Shown: in pieces, positions 10,201 through 19,869 of the stretch | Position numbering within the stretch: position 1 is the first letter of the stretch | How the letters are laid out: every line of letters begins with the position of its first letter | Source of the DNA: Panulirus ornatus | Taxonomy: Eukaryota > Arthropoda > Malacostraca > Decapoda > Palinuridae | Length of the DNA stretch: 64,000 bases | Direction of reading: 5' to 3' | Assembly: GCF_036320965.1 (NCBI RefSeq) | Contig: NC_092235.1 | Span: 2,547,028 to 2,611,027, forward strand | Notes under the pieces: model-generated | What the model was told of the DNA's origin: nothing | The model's database searches: none | What the model saw: only the letters and a program-made list of their open reading frames with translations | Position numbers and translations under genes: made by a program

Positions 10201-10458
10201 CAGCAGAAAAGGGTGTGTTGAAATGGTTTGGACATATGGAGATAATGAGTGAGGAAAGATTGCCAGGGCATGTGAAGCGTCTGGGGTAAACCATGGAAAG
10301 GTCTGTGAGGCCTTGATGTGTAAAGGGAGCTGTGGTTTCAGTGCATTACACAAGACAGCTGGAGACTGAGTGTGAACGAATGTGGCCTTTGTTGTGTATT
10401 CCTGCCACTGTCTCGCTGTCTGTGTATGTATGCGCTGAAATGTATATGTACGCATAAG
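10201..10458 (+). mobile_element. RTE-like LINE 3' fragment with internal deletion
   Basis: AAATGGTTTGGACATATGGA through GAGTGAGGAAAGATTG matches the end of the LINE ORF (WFGHMERMSEERL). It then jumps to the 3' untranslated tail (GTGAAGCGTCTGGGGTAAAC, GTGAACGAATGTGGCCTTTG), so about 250 bases are missing. Belongs to the long-tail subfamily also seen at 21069-22442. Confidence 0.75.
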
Positions 10459-10482
10459 TTGTTATTATCATTATTATTATCA

Positions 10483-10564
<82 letters not shown>

Positions 10565-10601
10565 CATTATTATTGTTATTATTATTATTATTATTATTAT
10601 G

Positions 10602-10639
<38 letters not shown>

Positions 10640-10710
10640 TATTATCATATTATCATTACTATTATTATTGTCATTACTATTATCGTTATTATCATCATTA
10701 TTACTATTAT
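10459..10710. repeat. (TTA)n microsatellite, imperfect
   Basis: About 240 bases of TTA/ATT repeats with C and G interruptions. The poly-Leu and poly-Ile ORFs on both strands (10372-10602, 10346-10741) are artefacts of it. Confidence 0.95.
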
Positions 10711-12075
10711 TCTTGCTTTGAAGAATGTATGTGAGAAACACTTAGAAATACAGATGGACTTTTAGGTAGCATTTATGGATCTGGAGAAGGAATAGGATAG
10801 GGTGGATACAGATCCTCTGTGGAAGGCAAGTTGCTAGAAGCAGTTAAAAGTTTTTACAAAGGATGTAAGGCATGTGCACAAGTAGGAAGAGAGGGAAGTG
10901 ATTGGTTCCTAGTGAATGTCTGTTTGCATCAGGGGTGCGTGGGATCTCCATGGTAGTTAAATTTGTTTATGGATGGGGTAGGTTCCTAGTGAATGTCTGT
11001 TTGCATCAGGGGTGCGTGGGATCTCCATGGTAGTTAAATTTGTTTATGGATGGGGTAGTTAGGGAGGTGAATGCAAGAGTTTTGGAGAGGGGGCTAGTAT
11101 GCAGTCTGTTGTGGATGAGAGGTCTTGGGAAGTGAGTAAGTTGTTCACTGATGATACAGCGCTGGCGGCTGATTCGGGAGTGAAACTGCAGAAGCTGGTG
11201 ACTGAGTTTGGTGAAGTGTGTGAAAGAAAAAAGCTGAGAGTAAATGTGAATAAGAGCAAGGTTATTAGGTTCAGTGGGGTTGAGGGACAAGTTAATTGGA
11301 AGGTAAGTTTGAATGGAGAAAAGTGAAGAAAGTGAAGTGTTGTAGATATCTGGGAGTGGACTTGATAGCGGATGGAACGATGGAAGCGGAAGCGAGTCAT
11401 AGGTTGAGGGAGAGAGCGAAGGTTCTGGGAGCGTTGAAGAATGTGTATGCTGCAGGGAAAGAATATCTCGAAAAGGAAAAATGAGTATGTTTGAAGGAAT
11501 AGTGGTTCCAACAATGTTCTATGGTTGCGAGGCGTGGGCTATAGATAGGGTTTTGCGGAGATGGTTGGATGTGTAGGAAATGAGATGTTTGAGGGCAATA
11601 TGTGATGTGAGATGGTTTGATTAAGTAATGAAAGGGTAAGAGAGATGTGTGGTAATAAAAAGTGTATGGTTGAGAGAACAGAAGAGAGTGTATTGAAATG
11701 GTTTCGTCACATGGAGAGAATGAGTGAGGAAAGATTGACAAAGAGGATATATGTGTCAATGTTAAAAGGAATGAGGAGAAGTGGGAGACCAAATTGGAGG
11801 CGGAAAGATTGTGTAAAAAGATTTTGAGCGGTTATTTTCATATACGGCGGGGTTGCGATGGGAATGGTTAAAGGCAGCAGGTATGGCTATGTACATGGGT
11901 ATATACGTATATGTTTGTGTATGTATTTGTTTACGTTGAAATGTATAGGTTTGTATATGTGCTTGTGTGGACGTGCATGTCTATGTGTATGTGAGTGGGT
12001 TGGTGCCATTCTTTCGTCTGTTTCCCTGAACTACCTTCTAACGCGGGAGACAGCGACTAAGTATAATAAGATTAT
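10711..12075 (+). mobile_element. Decayed RTE-like LINE, 5'-truncated
   Basis: Starts in the reverse transcriptase domain (bases equivalent to FALKNVCEKYLEKQMDL). It continues through the FADD-region equivalent (about 11140-11170, now FTDDTALAAD) and the YLGVDL block (about 11345), then the WFxHMERMSEERLTKRIYVS block (11699-11755), a long 3' tail and the terminal motif CGGGAGACAGCGAC near 12045. Multiple stops and frameshifts divide it into small ORFs. It includes a 77-bp internal tandem duplication. Long-tail subfamily. Confidence 0.85.
10904..11057 (+). repeat. 77-bp tandem duplication inside the LINE
   Basis: 10904-10980 and 10981-11057 are identical, starting GGTTCCTAGTGAATGTCTGT. The unit spans the GLRQGC / WLFNLFMDGV part of the reverse transcriptase; no other LINE copy in the window has it. 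Confidence 0.95.
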
Positions 12076-12129
12076 CTGGTGGAGGCAATGGTGAAGATCT
12101 GTAGGGATTTTCAGAAAAGAAGAATGTTG

Positions 12130-13055
12130 GGGTGAAGAGAGTGGTGCGCTAGATGAGACTTGGGAATATGTTATGTACTTCAAAATGTTACAGAAGACTT
12201 AAGGAATTTGATTAAACATAATGTTGTTCTGATAGATTATTTGTTTATAAGGACTATGTGTTGTGTTGAGCTTTAATGGTTGTTTAAACCAATGCGTTTC
12301 AGCTAGAATCAGTAAAGATTATAAGAAATTCAAATAAAGTGATAAAAACAAATCTATATTATCATAAACAACAGAACTTTTCCTTCTCTGGGGATTTAAA
12401 AGAAAAACAACACAAGAGAGCTAGTTTAAGGCAGGAGTATTTCATTTTTGTAACAAACTATATACTATTACGTCCCTTTTGTATCATAAATCTTATGTTC
12501 ACTTTAAACAAATGTCTTGTATCTATAATAAAAATTCGGTATAGAGATTTGTTGAATGTTCTCCAGCGAGGCGTTGTATGAGTCTTCGTTAGTGAAGTTC
12601 ATTTCGTTTAATGGATCATGCAATACAAAGTTGTGTCCATCCACACAAGTGTTACACGTCCCAGGTGAAGATATTTCCTAAAAATGGCGTCTATCTAACA
12701 TAGATACGTCTTCTATAGATATTTGTAAAACATTCTTCTGAGGGACAATACCTAAGACTTTCGTGATAAAGTTGATCAGTTGTAAGTGATCAAGCATTAC
12801 AAAGGTGTGTCCATTGCCACAGGTGCTAGTGATCCCGGGTCAAGGTATTTCACCATCTTTGTTTCCTTAACACTTCTAGTTATATATGTTTCATCCTTGA
12901 TGTGATCCTTACAATGATTATTCATGGTTTGTAATTCTCTTCATCCTTATCATAGCATTAATCAGTTGAAGTGCAGAATACTTAACAGAAACTGATTACT
13001 TTATTCTCTTTGAGACATAATGCTATGAAAGATGTTACCGGACTCCACCCGTAAG
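12130..13055 (+). repeat. Dispersed ~0.9-kb repeat, copy 3
   Basis: Aligns with copy 1 and, in reverse, with copies 2 and 4. Contains GAGAGCTAGTTTAAGGCAGG (about 12415), both cassettes (about 12625 and 12795), and TCAGTTGAAGTGCAGAATAC (about 12964). It ends TTACCGGACTCCACCCGTAAG and runs straight into segment S1. Confidence 0.75.
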
Positions 13056-13190
13056 TGGTTATTGTTCACATTCTGGCTTCATGACCTTTAGGTGAGAGCC
13101 CTTAAATCCAACCACATATATACATCCTGTTATACAACTGATGTTACTGTCTGACGTATGTATGGTGCGGCTTGATGACCTTACCTGCTG

Positions 13191-13490
13191 ATGGTCATTA
13201 AGTCAAACATGTTATCATGTTGCAAATATCGTGATTTGTATGTTTTGTTGTGTGGCACAGTTTCTGGTGTAGATATCTTTAATAACCTTTACCAGTTACT
13301 ATCCAGTATAGTGAACGATAGACAGACTTACGTGTTACAGACTCCGTATGATAAACACTTGACGAGTCTCGACACAACAAATTACTTGTTGGGTAAGATC
13401 AGAGAACGAGTCGTCCAGTGGCACAACATAAACCTACAACATGTAACAACAACAACAACAACAACAAACAACTGTTATGTGAAGATCTAG
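13191..13490 (+). other. Short ORF repeated in S2, not recognised
   Basis: A 99-codon ORF with a (CAA)n run near its end, also open in S2 at 35568-35870 (100 codons). The copies are so similar that openness says little about selection. No signal peptide, domain or family is recognised; probably non-coding. Confidence 0.15.
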
Positions 13491-13723
13491 TTATTCAAAG
13501 TGAGATGATCACAAGGAAGTTAGGGATATAGAAGAGTAGGAGTGAGGTATAAGGTGGAGGCCCAGCCACCGTGGCTGGTGCTATATAGAGCAGTGAGGGA
13601 TAACACCATATCTTAACCCCTGGTGATGTGTGAGCTTATAAACACTGGTGGTATTTATGGCGGCCACCAACCAGGAAGTAATGTTCACCAGGTATTGCTC
13701 TGCTCTACACTGATCCAACAACT

Positions 13724-14433
13724 ACAAGGATAATGTTGTTATAACCTTCTTGATCATGCTGGTTATAGAAGTATTATAGATACATGTTGGTGACACAAGG
13801 ATAATGTTGTTATAACCTTCTTGATCATGGTGGTTATAGAAGTATTATAGATACATGTTGGTGACACAAGGATAATGTTGTTATAACCTTCTTGATCATG
13901 CTGGTTATAGAAGTATTATAGATACATGATGGTGACACAAGGATAATGTTGTTATAACCTTCTTGATCATGCTGGTTATAGAAGTATTATAGATACATGT
14001 TGGTGACACAAGGATAATGTTGTTATAACCTTCTTGATCATGCTGGTTATAGAAGTATTATAGATACATGATGGTGACACAAGGATAATGTTGTTATAAC
14101 CTTCTTGATCATGCTGGTTATAGAAGTATTATAGATACATGTTGGTGACACAAGGATAATGTTGTTATAACCTTCTTGATCATGCTGGTTATAGAAGTAT
14201 TATAGATACATGATGGTGACACAAGGATAATGTTGTTATAACCTTCTTGATCATGCCGGTTATAGAAGTATTATAGATACATGTTGGTGACACAAGGATA
14301 ATGTTGTTATAACCTTCTTGATCATGCTGGTTATAGAAGTATTATAGATACATGTTGGTGACACAAGGATAATGTTGTTATAACCTTCTTGATCATGCTG
14401 GTTATAGAAGCATTATAGATACATGTTGGTGAC
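13724..14433. repeat. 71-bp tandem array, 10 units (S1)
   Basis: 710 bases, exactly ten units starting ACAAGGATAATGTTGTTATA. The last bases alternate between ATGTTGGTGAC and ATGATGGTGAC in part of the array, so it grew by duplicating pairs of units. S2 holds seven units at 36104-36597. Confidence 0.95.
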
Positions 14434-14879
14434 ACATCATAATGATGGTCTCGTCTGTTGTCCACATAACCACAGTACTTTACTACAGTACATACAGTAA
14501 TATCAGTCGTAACAACACTATGTATGTAGTCGTGATTACCGTAACATGTGAGTGGCAAGATTGGATGACGTAACGTAACAATATCAGACTTCATCATTCT
14601 CAATAGTTTAGGTGGATCATGTAATATTTGGCGTTGCTTCATGTTTTATCAGATGATCAAATGATGGCTGGTCTAATGACCTTCACAAGTCAGTGGTCAT
14701 TAAATCCCACACAGCAACCAACCACTCAGGATGACCAGGAGGGAGCCACCTGGTGCAGACCAAGTGTACCAGCCTGGTGGAGAGGATCAACTGCTCCACC
14801 TCAGGATAAGAGCTGCTCAAGTTCTGTAGTGAGGGACACTCCAAGTGGCATGTGAAACTACCAGTCTTAGTTATAAACT

Positions 14880-15050
14880 ACCGCCCGGCTGGCCGGTGGG
14901 TGGCTGTGGCCAACATGAACCCAGGGGCTACACACACACACACACACACACACACCGCCCACTGACCTGACCACCGGCCGGTGGGTGGCTGTGGCCAACA
15001 TGAACCCAGGGGCTACACACCGCCCACTGACATGACCACCACCACTGTGA
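14880..15050. repeat. Minisatellite containing (CA)n (S1)
   Basis: About two copies of a unit that combines CCGGCCGGTGGGTGGCTGTG, an ACATGAACCCAGG stretch, a variable (CA)n run and CGCCCACTGACCTGACCACC. S2 has four copies (37040-37400). S3 retains at least two beside its gap. Confidence 0.85.
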
Positions 15051-15061
15051 CCTGACCACGT

Positions 15062-15500
15062 GTGGCATGTAGCTCATCCTTGGAGAACATTAATCAAATA
15101 CCTAGACAGAATTTTTATGTTACATAAAAGACATTTCTTGATAGAAAGCATAAGAAATGATGACGAAAGATAAGAGACGGTATTAGAGGTAAATATTTTG
15201 TTAAAAAATGAAATACTCTTCCTCAAACTAGCTCCCTGTACTGTATTTTCTTTTACATACCCAGAGGAAAATATATTCTATGGTTAATCACTATAAAGGT
15301 TCATGTTTAACAGGTTTTCTATTTCTGATAGTATTTCACTGATTCAGGTTTAAAGACCTTAGTTCTGAACAACCATTATAATGCAACACAATACATATTT
15401 ATCATAAATAAATCATTTATCACAATAACCATTATGTTTGTACCAGATTCTTTACGTCCTCAATCACGTTTGTTAATATATAAGGAATTTTTCCGCCACA
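15062..15500 (-). repeat. Outer fragment of the dispersed repeat (S1)
   Basis: Aligns in reverse with the outer part of the ~0.9-kb family: GAACATTAATCAAATACCTA, CAAACTAGCTCCCTGTACTG, CTGAACAACCATTATAATGC, ending near TCACGTTTGTTAATATA. The cassettes are absent. The same fragment sits at 37450-37870 and 44220-44640. Confidence 0.75.
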
Positions 15501-15627
15501 TTTCAATACATAACATATATCTACACGTGTGGAAATATATGTATATGTTTTTATAAATTTTTCCTTATCTTTTCTAATCAACCTACAAGGTATATGTCTA
15601 AAGAAAATACTGGATGAAATCCTAAGT

Positions 15628-15630
<3 letters not shown>

Positions 15631-15677
<47 letters not shown>

Positions 15678-15748
15678 CACACATAGTAAAGGTTAAGGGA
15701 CGGGACAACACGAGTGTACAACTCTCTCCCGTAATACATAAATACTAA

Positions 15749-15782
<34 letters not shown>
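15631..15782. repeat. (TG)n and (CA)n microsatellites flanking a short spacer (S1)
   Basis: A (TG)n tract at about 15631-15673 and a (CA)n tract at about 15751-15782 form an inverted pair. Counterparts in S2 (38000-38196) and S3 (44764-45004) have different lengths. The Val-Cys and Thr-His ORFs come from these. Confidence 0.95.
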
Positions 15783-15786
<4 letters not shown>

Positions 15787-16180
15787 CGGCGCCAGGCTGG
15801 AGGCGGGGCATCGTGACGTCACAGGCAAGTCCCTCCCCCCGCCAGATCCAAACATGTGTTGTGTCTGGTGATGGCGGTTCAAGATTTCCCACATTTATAT
15901 TGATCTTTACATTATCATCCACTCCCAAAGTCACCTGGCATTCTTGTGTTTCAACAACAGACGTGATATATGCAACACCAGGCAAACATTGTACCATTAT
16001 CTGATAGGTTAATTGGTGCACAATCAAGAACCAGTGAATTTCATCGCCGCCATAAGTAAGTAAGGAAGGTGACTTTAATGATGATAAATACGACCTGGTA
16101 TGGCTGTGTCTACACACTACCGCCATCTGGTCAACATTGTACATACCAACATTTAAACTGTGACATTCAACCACAAGGTT
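15783..16180. promoter_or_regulatory. GC-rich island with CRE palindrome and GC box (S1)
   Basis: GGCGCCAGGCTGGAGGCGGGGC followed by the full cAMP-response-element palindrome TGACGTCA (about 15814-15821), in an otherwise AT-rich segment. The next 350 bases are unusually non-repetitive and lie in three nearly identical copies. The minus strand is open for about 130 codons (to 16174) and the plus strand carries TAAGTAAGTAAGG, a possible splice donor. It could be a promoter and first exon, or part of a repeat. Function is not established. Confidence 0.3.
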
Positions 16181-16640
16181 TAAAGTCGTTCATGAAAACG
16201 CGAACTTAAAATCTATCAATTTAAATCTATCATTCATCAATAAACATTTAAACACCGTCATTTGAACGTAAACCTTCCAGCTGCGTTATTTTACCAGAGT
16301 CCTTTAAGATACGTCATATAAACACAAAACTTAAATGTACGTTAAGCTTGTGCAAACCATCATAGAAACTCAAACTTTTGAATTAGAATTGTAATGAAAC
16401 TGCGAACTTTTAACTCTGTCAAATTACAGCTATTGTGCAAAATGCTTAACTTGACAAATTTTTATGTCAGTTAATTTAACGATATCCTTTGTGCTTCATC
16501 TCTGAAACACAAACCTTTAAACTTAGTCTCTAGAACTGAACCCAACCATTAAGTTTCATAACTGGAATGGAAATTTGGATAATCTATCAAAATTCGTCAT
16601 ATAACGCGAACTTTTAAATCCTTCCATTCAGTTGGGCCGT
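16181..16640. repeat. Degenerate AT-rich periodic array (S1)
   Basis: A motif like GTCATATAAACGCGAACTTT recurs with drift every 40-60 bases (e.g. about 16190, 16256, 16313, 16395, 16500, 16595). It is an ancient tandem array; copies lie at 38600-39040 and 45400-45840. Confidence 0.5.
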
Positions 16641-16769
16641 TACTTGCCTGGCTGCCATTCATAATATGTCCTTTTATATTGTATGTTGACTACGCTCTCA
16701 TTCATTCGTCATTTGGATCGTCTCACTGATATTCCATTCATAAACTTCATTCCTGCAGCTTATTTTTGA

Positions 16770-17110
16770 CCGCCATGTTGCTTCCTCAAGGTTTATAATT
16801 CTTTGTGTATTTAATAATAGAAGATTCAATGATATTTCTCGTGGTACTGGAATTAGAGTTAATAATGCCATCTCAGTTATTAACTCTAACTCAAGTACCA
16901 CGAAAAATATAATTGAATCTTCTATTACTGAATACACAAAGAATTATAATCTTAATATTAGTGATGGTCTATACAAATTGGAAAACTTTAATGTTGATAA
17001 AATGTGTAAACAATTCTCCTTCTTGTCCACATAATAAGTTTATGATACGCTTGTTGTCTGTCTTGGACAATCACATGTTTACCATATGGCGTCCTAGCTA
17101 CGTCTCTTCG
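16770..17110 (+). mobile_element. Penelope-like element 3' end with a 72-bp-arm palindrome (S1)
   Basis: 16794-16865 and 16877-16948 are inverted repeats with an 11-base loop. The right arm runs into a reading frame ending at 17032-17034 (NIIESSITEYTKNYNLNIS in the S3 equivalent). It resembles the C-terminal end of Penelope-like GIY-YIG proteins (family assignment tentative). The left arm is an inverted copy of the same coding stretch. In S1 the right arm is more mutated and the following tail is cut at about 17110. Confidence 0.5.
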
Positions 17111-17296
17111 TTGTATATCAACTGGATATATATATCAACTGGATATTTATATATATCCTTCAGTATGTTTACTTTTGATAATGAGGGACAGAAGCAGGAG
17201 CCAAACAATTTCGTCAAAGACATCACTCTTTTCTAAACGCTGCCTCGCAAAGATTTTCATTAATTCAAATTGAAGAAACAGACGTATTTTTCTATT

Positions 17297-17368
17297 GTCT
17301 GGTTAGCTCAGTGGCAGAAAGTGAGTCTTACACACTCAAGGTCGTGGGTTCGAGACCCACACCAGACA
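17297..17368 (+). tRNA. tRNA-Val-like (TAC), D-stem damaged; probable pseudogene (S1)
   Basis: 72 bases with a 7-bp acceptor stem (GTCTGGT/ACCAGAC) and unpaired 3' A. The anticodon stem is TGAGT/ACTCA around loop CTTACAC (anticodon TAC), and the T arm is GTGGG-TTCGAGA-CCCAC. The D stem has GAAA in place of GAGC and so cannot pair with GCTC. T-runs follow (TTTTT, TTTTT, TTTTTT) as Pol III terminators. The intact relative is at 39940-40011. Confidence 0.65.
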
Positions 17369-17656
17369 TAATTTTTGTCTTTTTCTTTTTTCATTTTGTC
17401 CGCATCACATGTGTGCAACATTCAGTATGTTCGTCCAACGTTATAGTGAAGATCTTCACAATAAATTGGGGTTTTCGACCTTATCTGAAAGGGTCAGGTC
17501 CACCAAGACGTCCTTGAAATCTTCCAGAAGCTTCTGGCGATCCTCCTCCAACTGCTGGGCACATCAGAGTTAACATGGGCCGGACATCGGTTGTGGAACG
17601 ACTTAATCTGCTTCCGGTAGTTAGCAGGGATGATAATGAGGGCTCTGACCTCATAC

Positions 17657-17760
17657 CAGGTCAGCTTAGTTCCAGTCTATTGCTTAGTTCCAGTCTATTG
17701 CTTAGTTCCAGTCTATTGCTTAGTTCCAGTCTATTGCTTAGTTCCAGTCTATTGCAACGA
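17657..17760. repeat. 18-bp tandem array, about 5 units (S1)
   Basis: Unit CTTAGTTCCAGTCTATTG. S2 has about nine units (40308-40453) and S3 about four (48880-48953). Confidence 0.95.
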
Positions 17761-17935
17761 CAATAAAAAAAGTAAAACTCATTTCTTCGTGGAAAATTGA
17801 GAGGAAAACACGACAGCAACATGGAGAATTACCCTGTGGTTATTTTGCCGGCTAGTCGGCAACGGTCGGTCAAACACTATTTTGCCGTGGTAATCTCAGT
17901 GCTTCATATAATACTATGTTACAAGATATGTTCTT

Positions 17936-18007
17936 GGGGGCGTAGCTCAGTGGTAGAGCACTCGCTTGGCATGCGAGAGGTCCCGGGTTCAAACCCCGGC
18001 GCTTCCA
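17936..18007 (+). tRNA. tRNA-Ala-like, anticodon GGC (S1)
   Basis: A full cloverleaf of 72 bases. The acceptor is GGGGGCG/CGCTTCC with G3-U70 (the alanine identity pair) and discriminator A. The D stem is GCTC/GAGC, the anticodon stem CTCGC/GCGAG around TTGGCAT, and the T arm CCGGG-TTCAAAC-CCCGG. The anticodon GGC (17968-17970) is unusual, because eukaryotes normally read these codons with AGC (inosine). The body otherwise looks like the standard eukaryotic tRNA-Ala with A34 changed to G. TTTT follows the gene. Confidence 0.7.
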
Positions 18008-18040
18008 CTTTTGTTATTTGGGAAATTCATTGTTTTCAGT

Positions 18041-18404
<364 letters not shown>

Positions 18405-18650
18405 AAGATATAAAGATATTGTAAAGATGTAACTAATATAAGATATAAGAATGAATGGAAGATACGAATGTAGCTGAAACAAGGAGTAATGAAGATTAAG
18501 GTGCAATGAAAATTATTCTGTAGTGAAGATAAATATATATGTTGAGATTTTGTATTGAACATCAAGAAGTAATGATAATGATGAAAGTGTAGTGACGATA
18601 AGGGTTTAGTTAGGGAGTGGTGACAATTGCCTTTACAATGATAATAAGGA
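18405..18650. repeat. Degenerate GTAGTGAAGAT-motif field (S1)
   Basis: Irregular recurrences of TAGTGAAGATAA-like words. The equivalents in S2 (41056-42140) and S3 (49889-50975) are longer. Cut by the assembly gap. Confidence 0.6.
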
Positions 18651-18750
18651 NNNNNNNNNNNNNNNNNNNNNNNNNNNNNNNNNNNNNNNNNNNNNNNNNN
18701 NNNNNNNNNNNNNNNNNNNNNNNNNNNNNNNNNNNNNNNNNNNNNNNNNN
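18651..18750. other. Assembly gap (100 N)
   Basis: Exactly 100 N, the conventional size for a gap of unknown length. The sequence after it (from 18751) does not continue S1 as it does in S2 and S3. Confidence 0.99.
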
Positions 18751-19279
18751 TATTAGTTACAATATTATTTCTACTATGGAGTTTTGTGAAAATATATTCA
18801 GAAAGCACATCGCTGTCGTCTTCAGGCATTGCCCATCTGATACATATAATTGGTAGTAATTAGATTTCAGATGATGAGATATAGTTGTACTCCTCATGAC
18901 TAACGGTGTTTTCTTTGGCAATACACTGTGCTGATCTAAATTTATACGTATTACATTTAACGGTCTGAGAAGCTGATGATATTCCAGGTAAAGGTACAGA
19001 TTACATCAGTAAACATACCTCTTACAAAAACTAACCCTGCCTGCCACCTGTGAGAGAAAGAAAACTCTCATGATCTTAATGTGTTCATTTGGATGATTCT
19101 AATGCTTGCTATCAAGGAAATATGATATGCTTTACTGTAATACAGTGATCATATTTTTACGTCATAATGTAAGTGGTGTATGACAAACTATAGCTGTTAT
19201 ATTACCTGTTCATTCTTGCTACTAACACATGACACCAAGTTGTCTGTTAGTTTATTACGTACATTAATACACTGTTGTC
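18751..19279. other. AT-rich sequence without recognised features
   Basis: No supported gene, RNA or named repeat. It contains one further GGTAAAGGTA-like word but no alignable cassette. Confidence 0.4.
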
Positions 19280-19450
19280 TTGGTTTACATCTCTACTAAT
19301 GATGACACCTAAATCCTTCTCCTGCCTTGATAGTTGATTTTCCACATCTTAAGATGATACTGTAGTTTGCCTGCATGTGTACACGTGTAAACATGTTGTA
19401 TATGTCAAACGGTGATATATCACTGGCCATTGTACACTGACGTTGTTTCA
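19280..19450 (-). pseudogene. Non-LTR (CR1/Jockey-like) reverse transcriptase remnant
   Basis: The minus strand reads QLSRQEKDLGVIISRDVNQ, a clear EKDLGV block that follows the RT palm of CR1/Jockey-type LINEs. The preceding bases align with 5440-5560 but carry stops and a frameshift. The 77-residue minus ORF at 19296-19529 runs through it in the wrong frame. Confidence 0.65.
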
Positions 19451-19559
19451 GCAATGTATACCCAAGAGTAACCTTAGACAGCATTACGGTAACATGAATT
19501 ACACTTATACTGAGTTGAGAACCTATCATTGATTGTCATAGAATCCAGATGCAAAAAAT

Positions 19560-19869
19560 ATATTGCTACGGATTTCTATAGAAAGTACGTGGGACATTGA
19601 TGTTAAGCAAATAATTTTTTATGCGATAATGAATTAAATCCCATAACTTTTCTGGAGCACAGGGTACTGAAATGTATGTAACGTAAAAACCGGTAGAAAT
19701 AACATATCTAACATAAGATTTCTATTTTGCAGATAACATAAATGTTTTACATGTAGAAATCGGTAATATCTTCAACAACCTAGACTTAATACCATCAAAT
19801 TTTATATTACAAGCTTTTTATCCGGGTTTTACGTATTAGAACGATATTGCCTACAGAAAACTAATGTAG
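19560..19869. repeat. Stretch shared with 6900-7200
   Basis: Same orientation and order relative to the dispersed repeat as at 6900-7200 (shared ATTTCTATTTTGCAGATAA, GTTTTACATGTAGAAATC). Suggests a larger repeated unit of about 2 kb. Confidence 0.6.

Noticed and set aside
15749..16174. Minus-strand ORF conserved in three copies as a protein gene
   Set aside because: The copies are too recent for openness to be informative, and the frame runs into (CA)n; retained only as a possible regulatory island.
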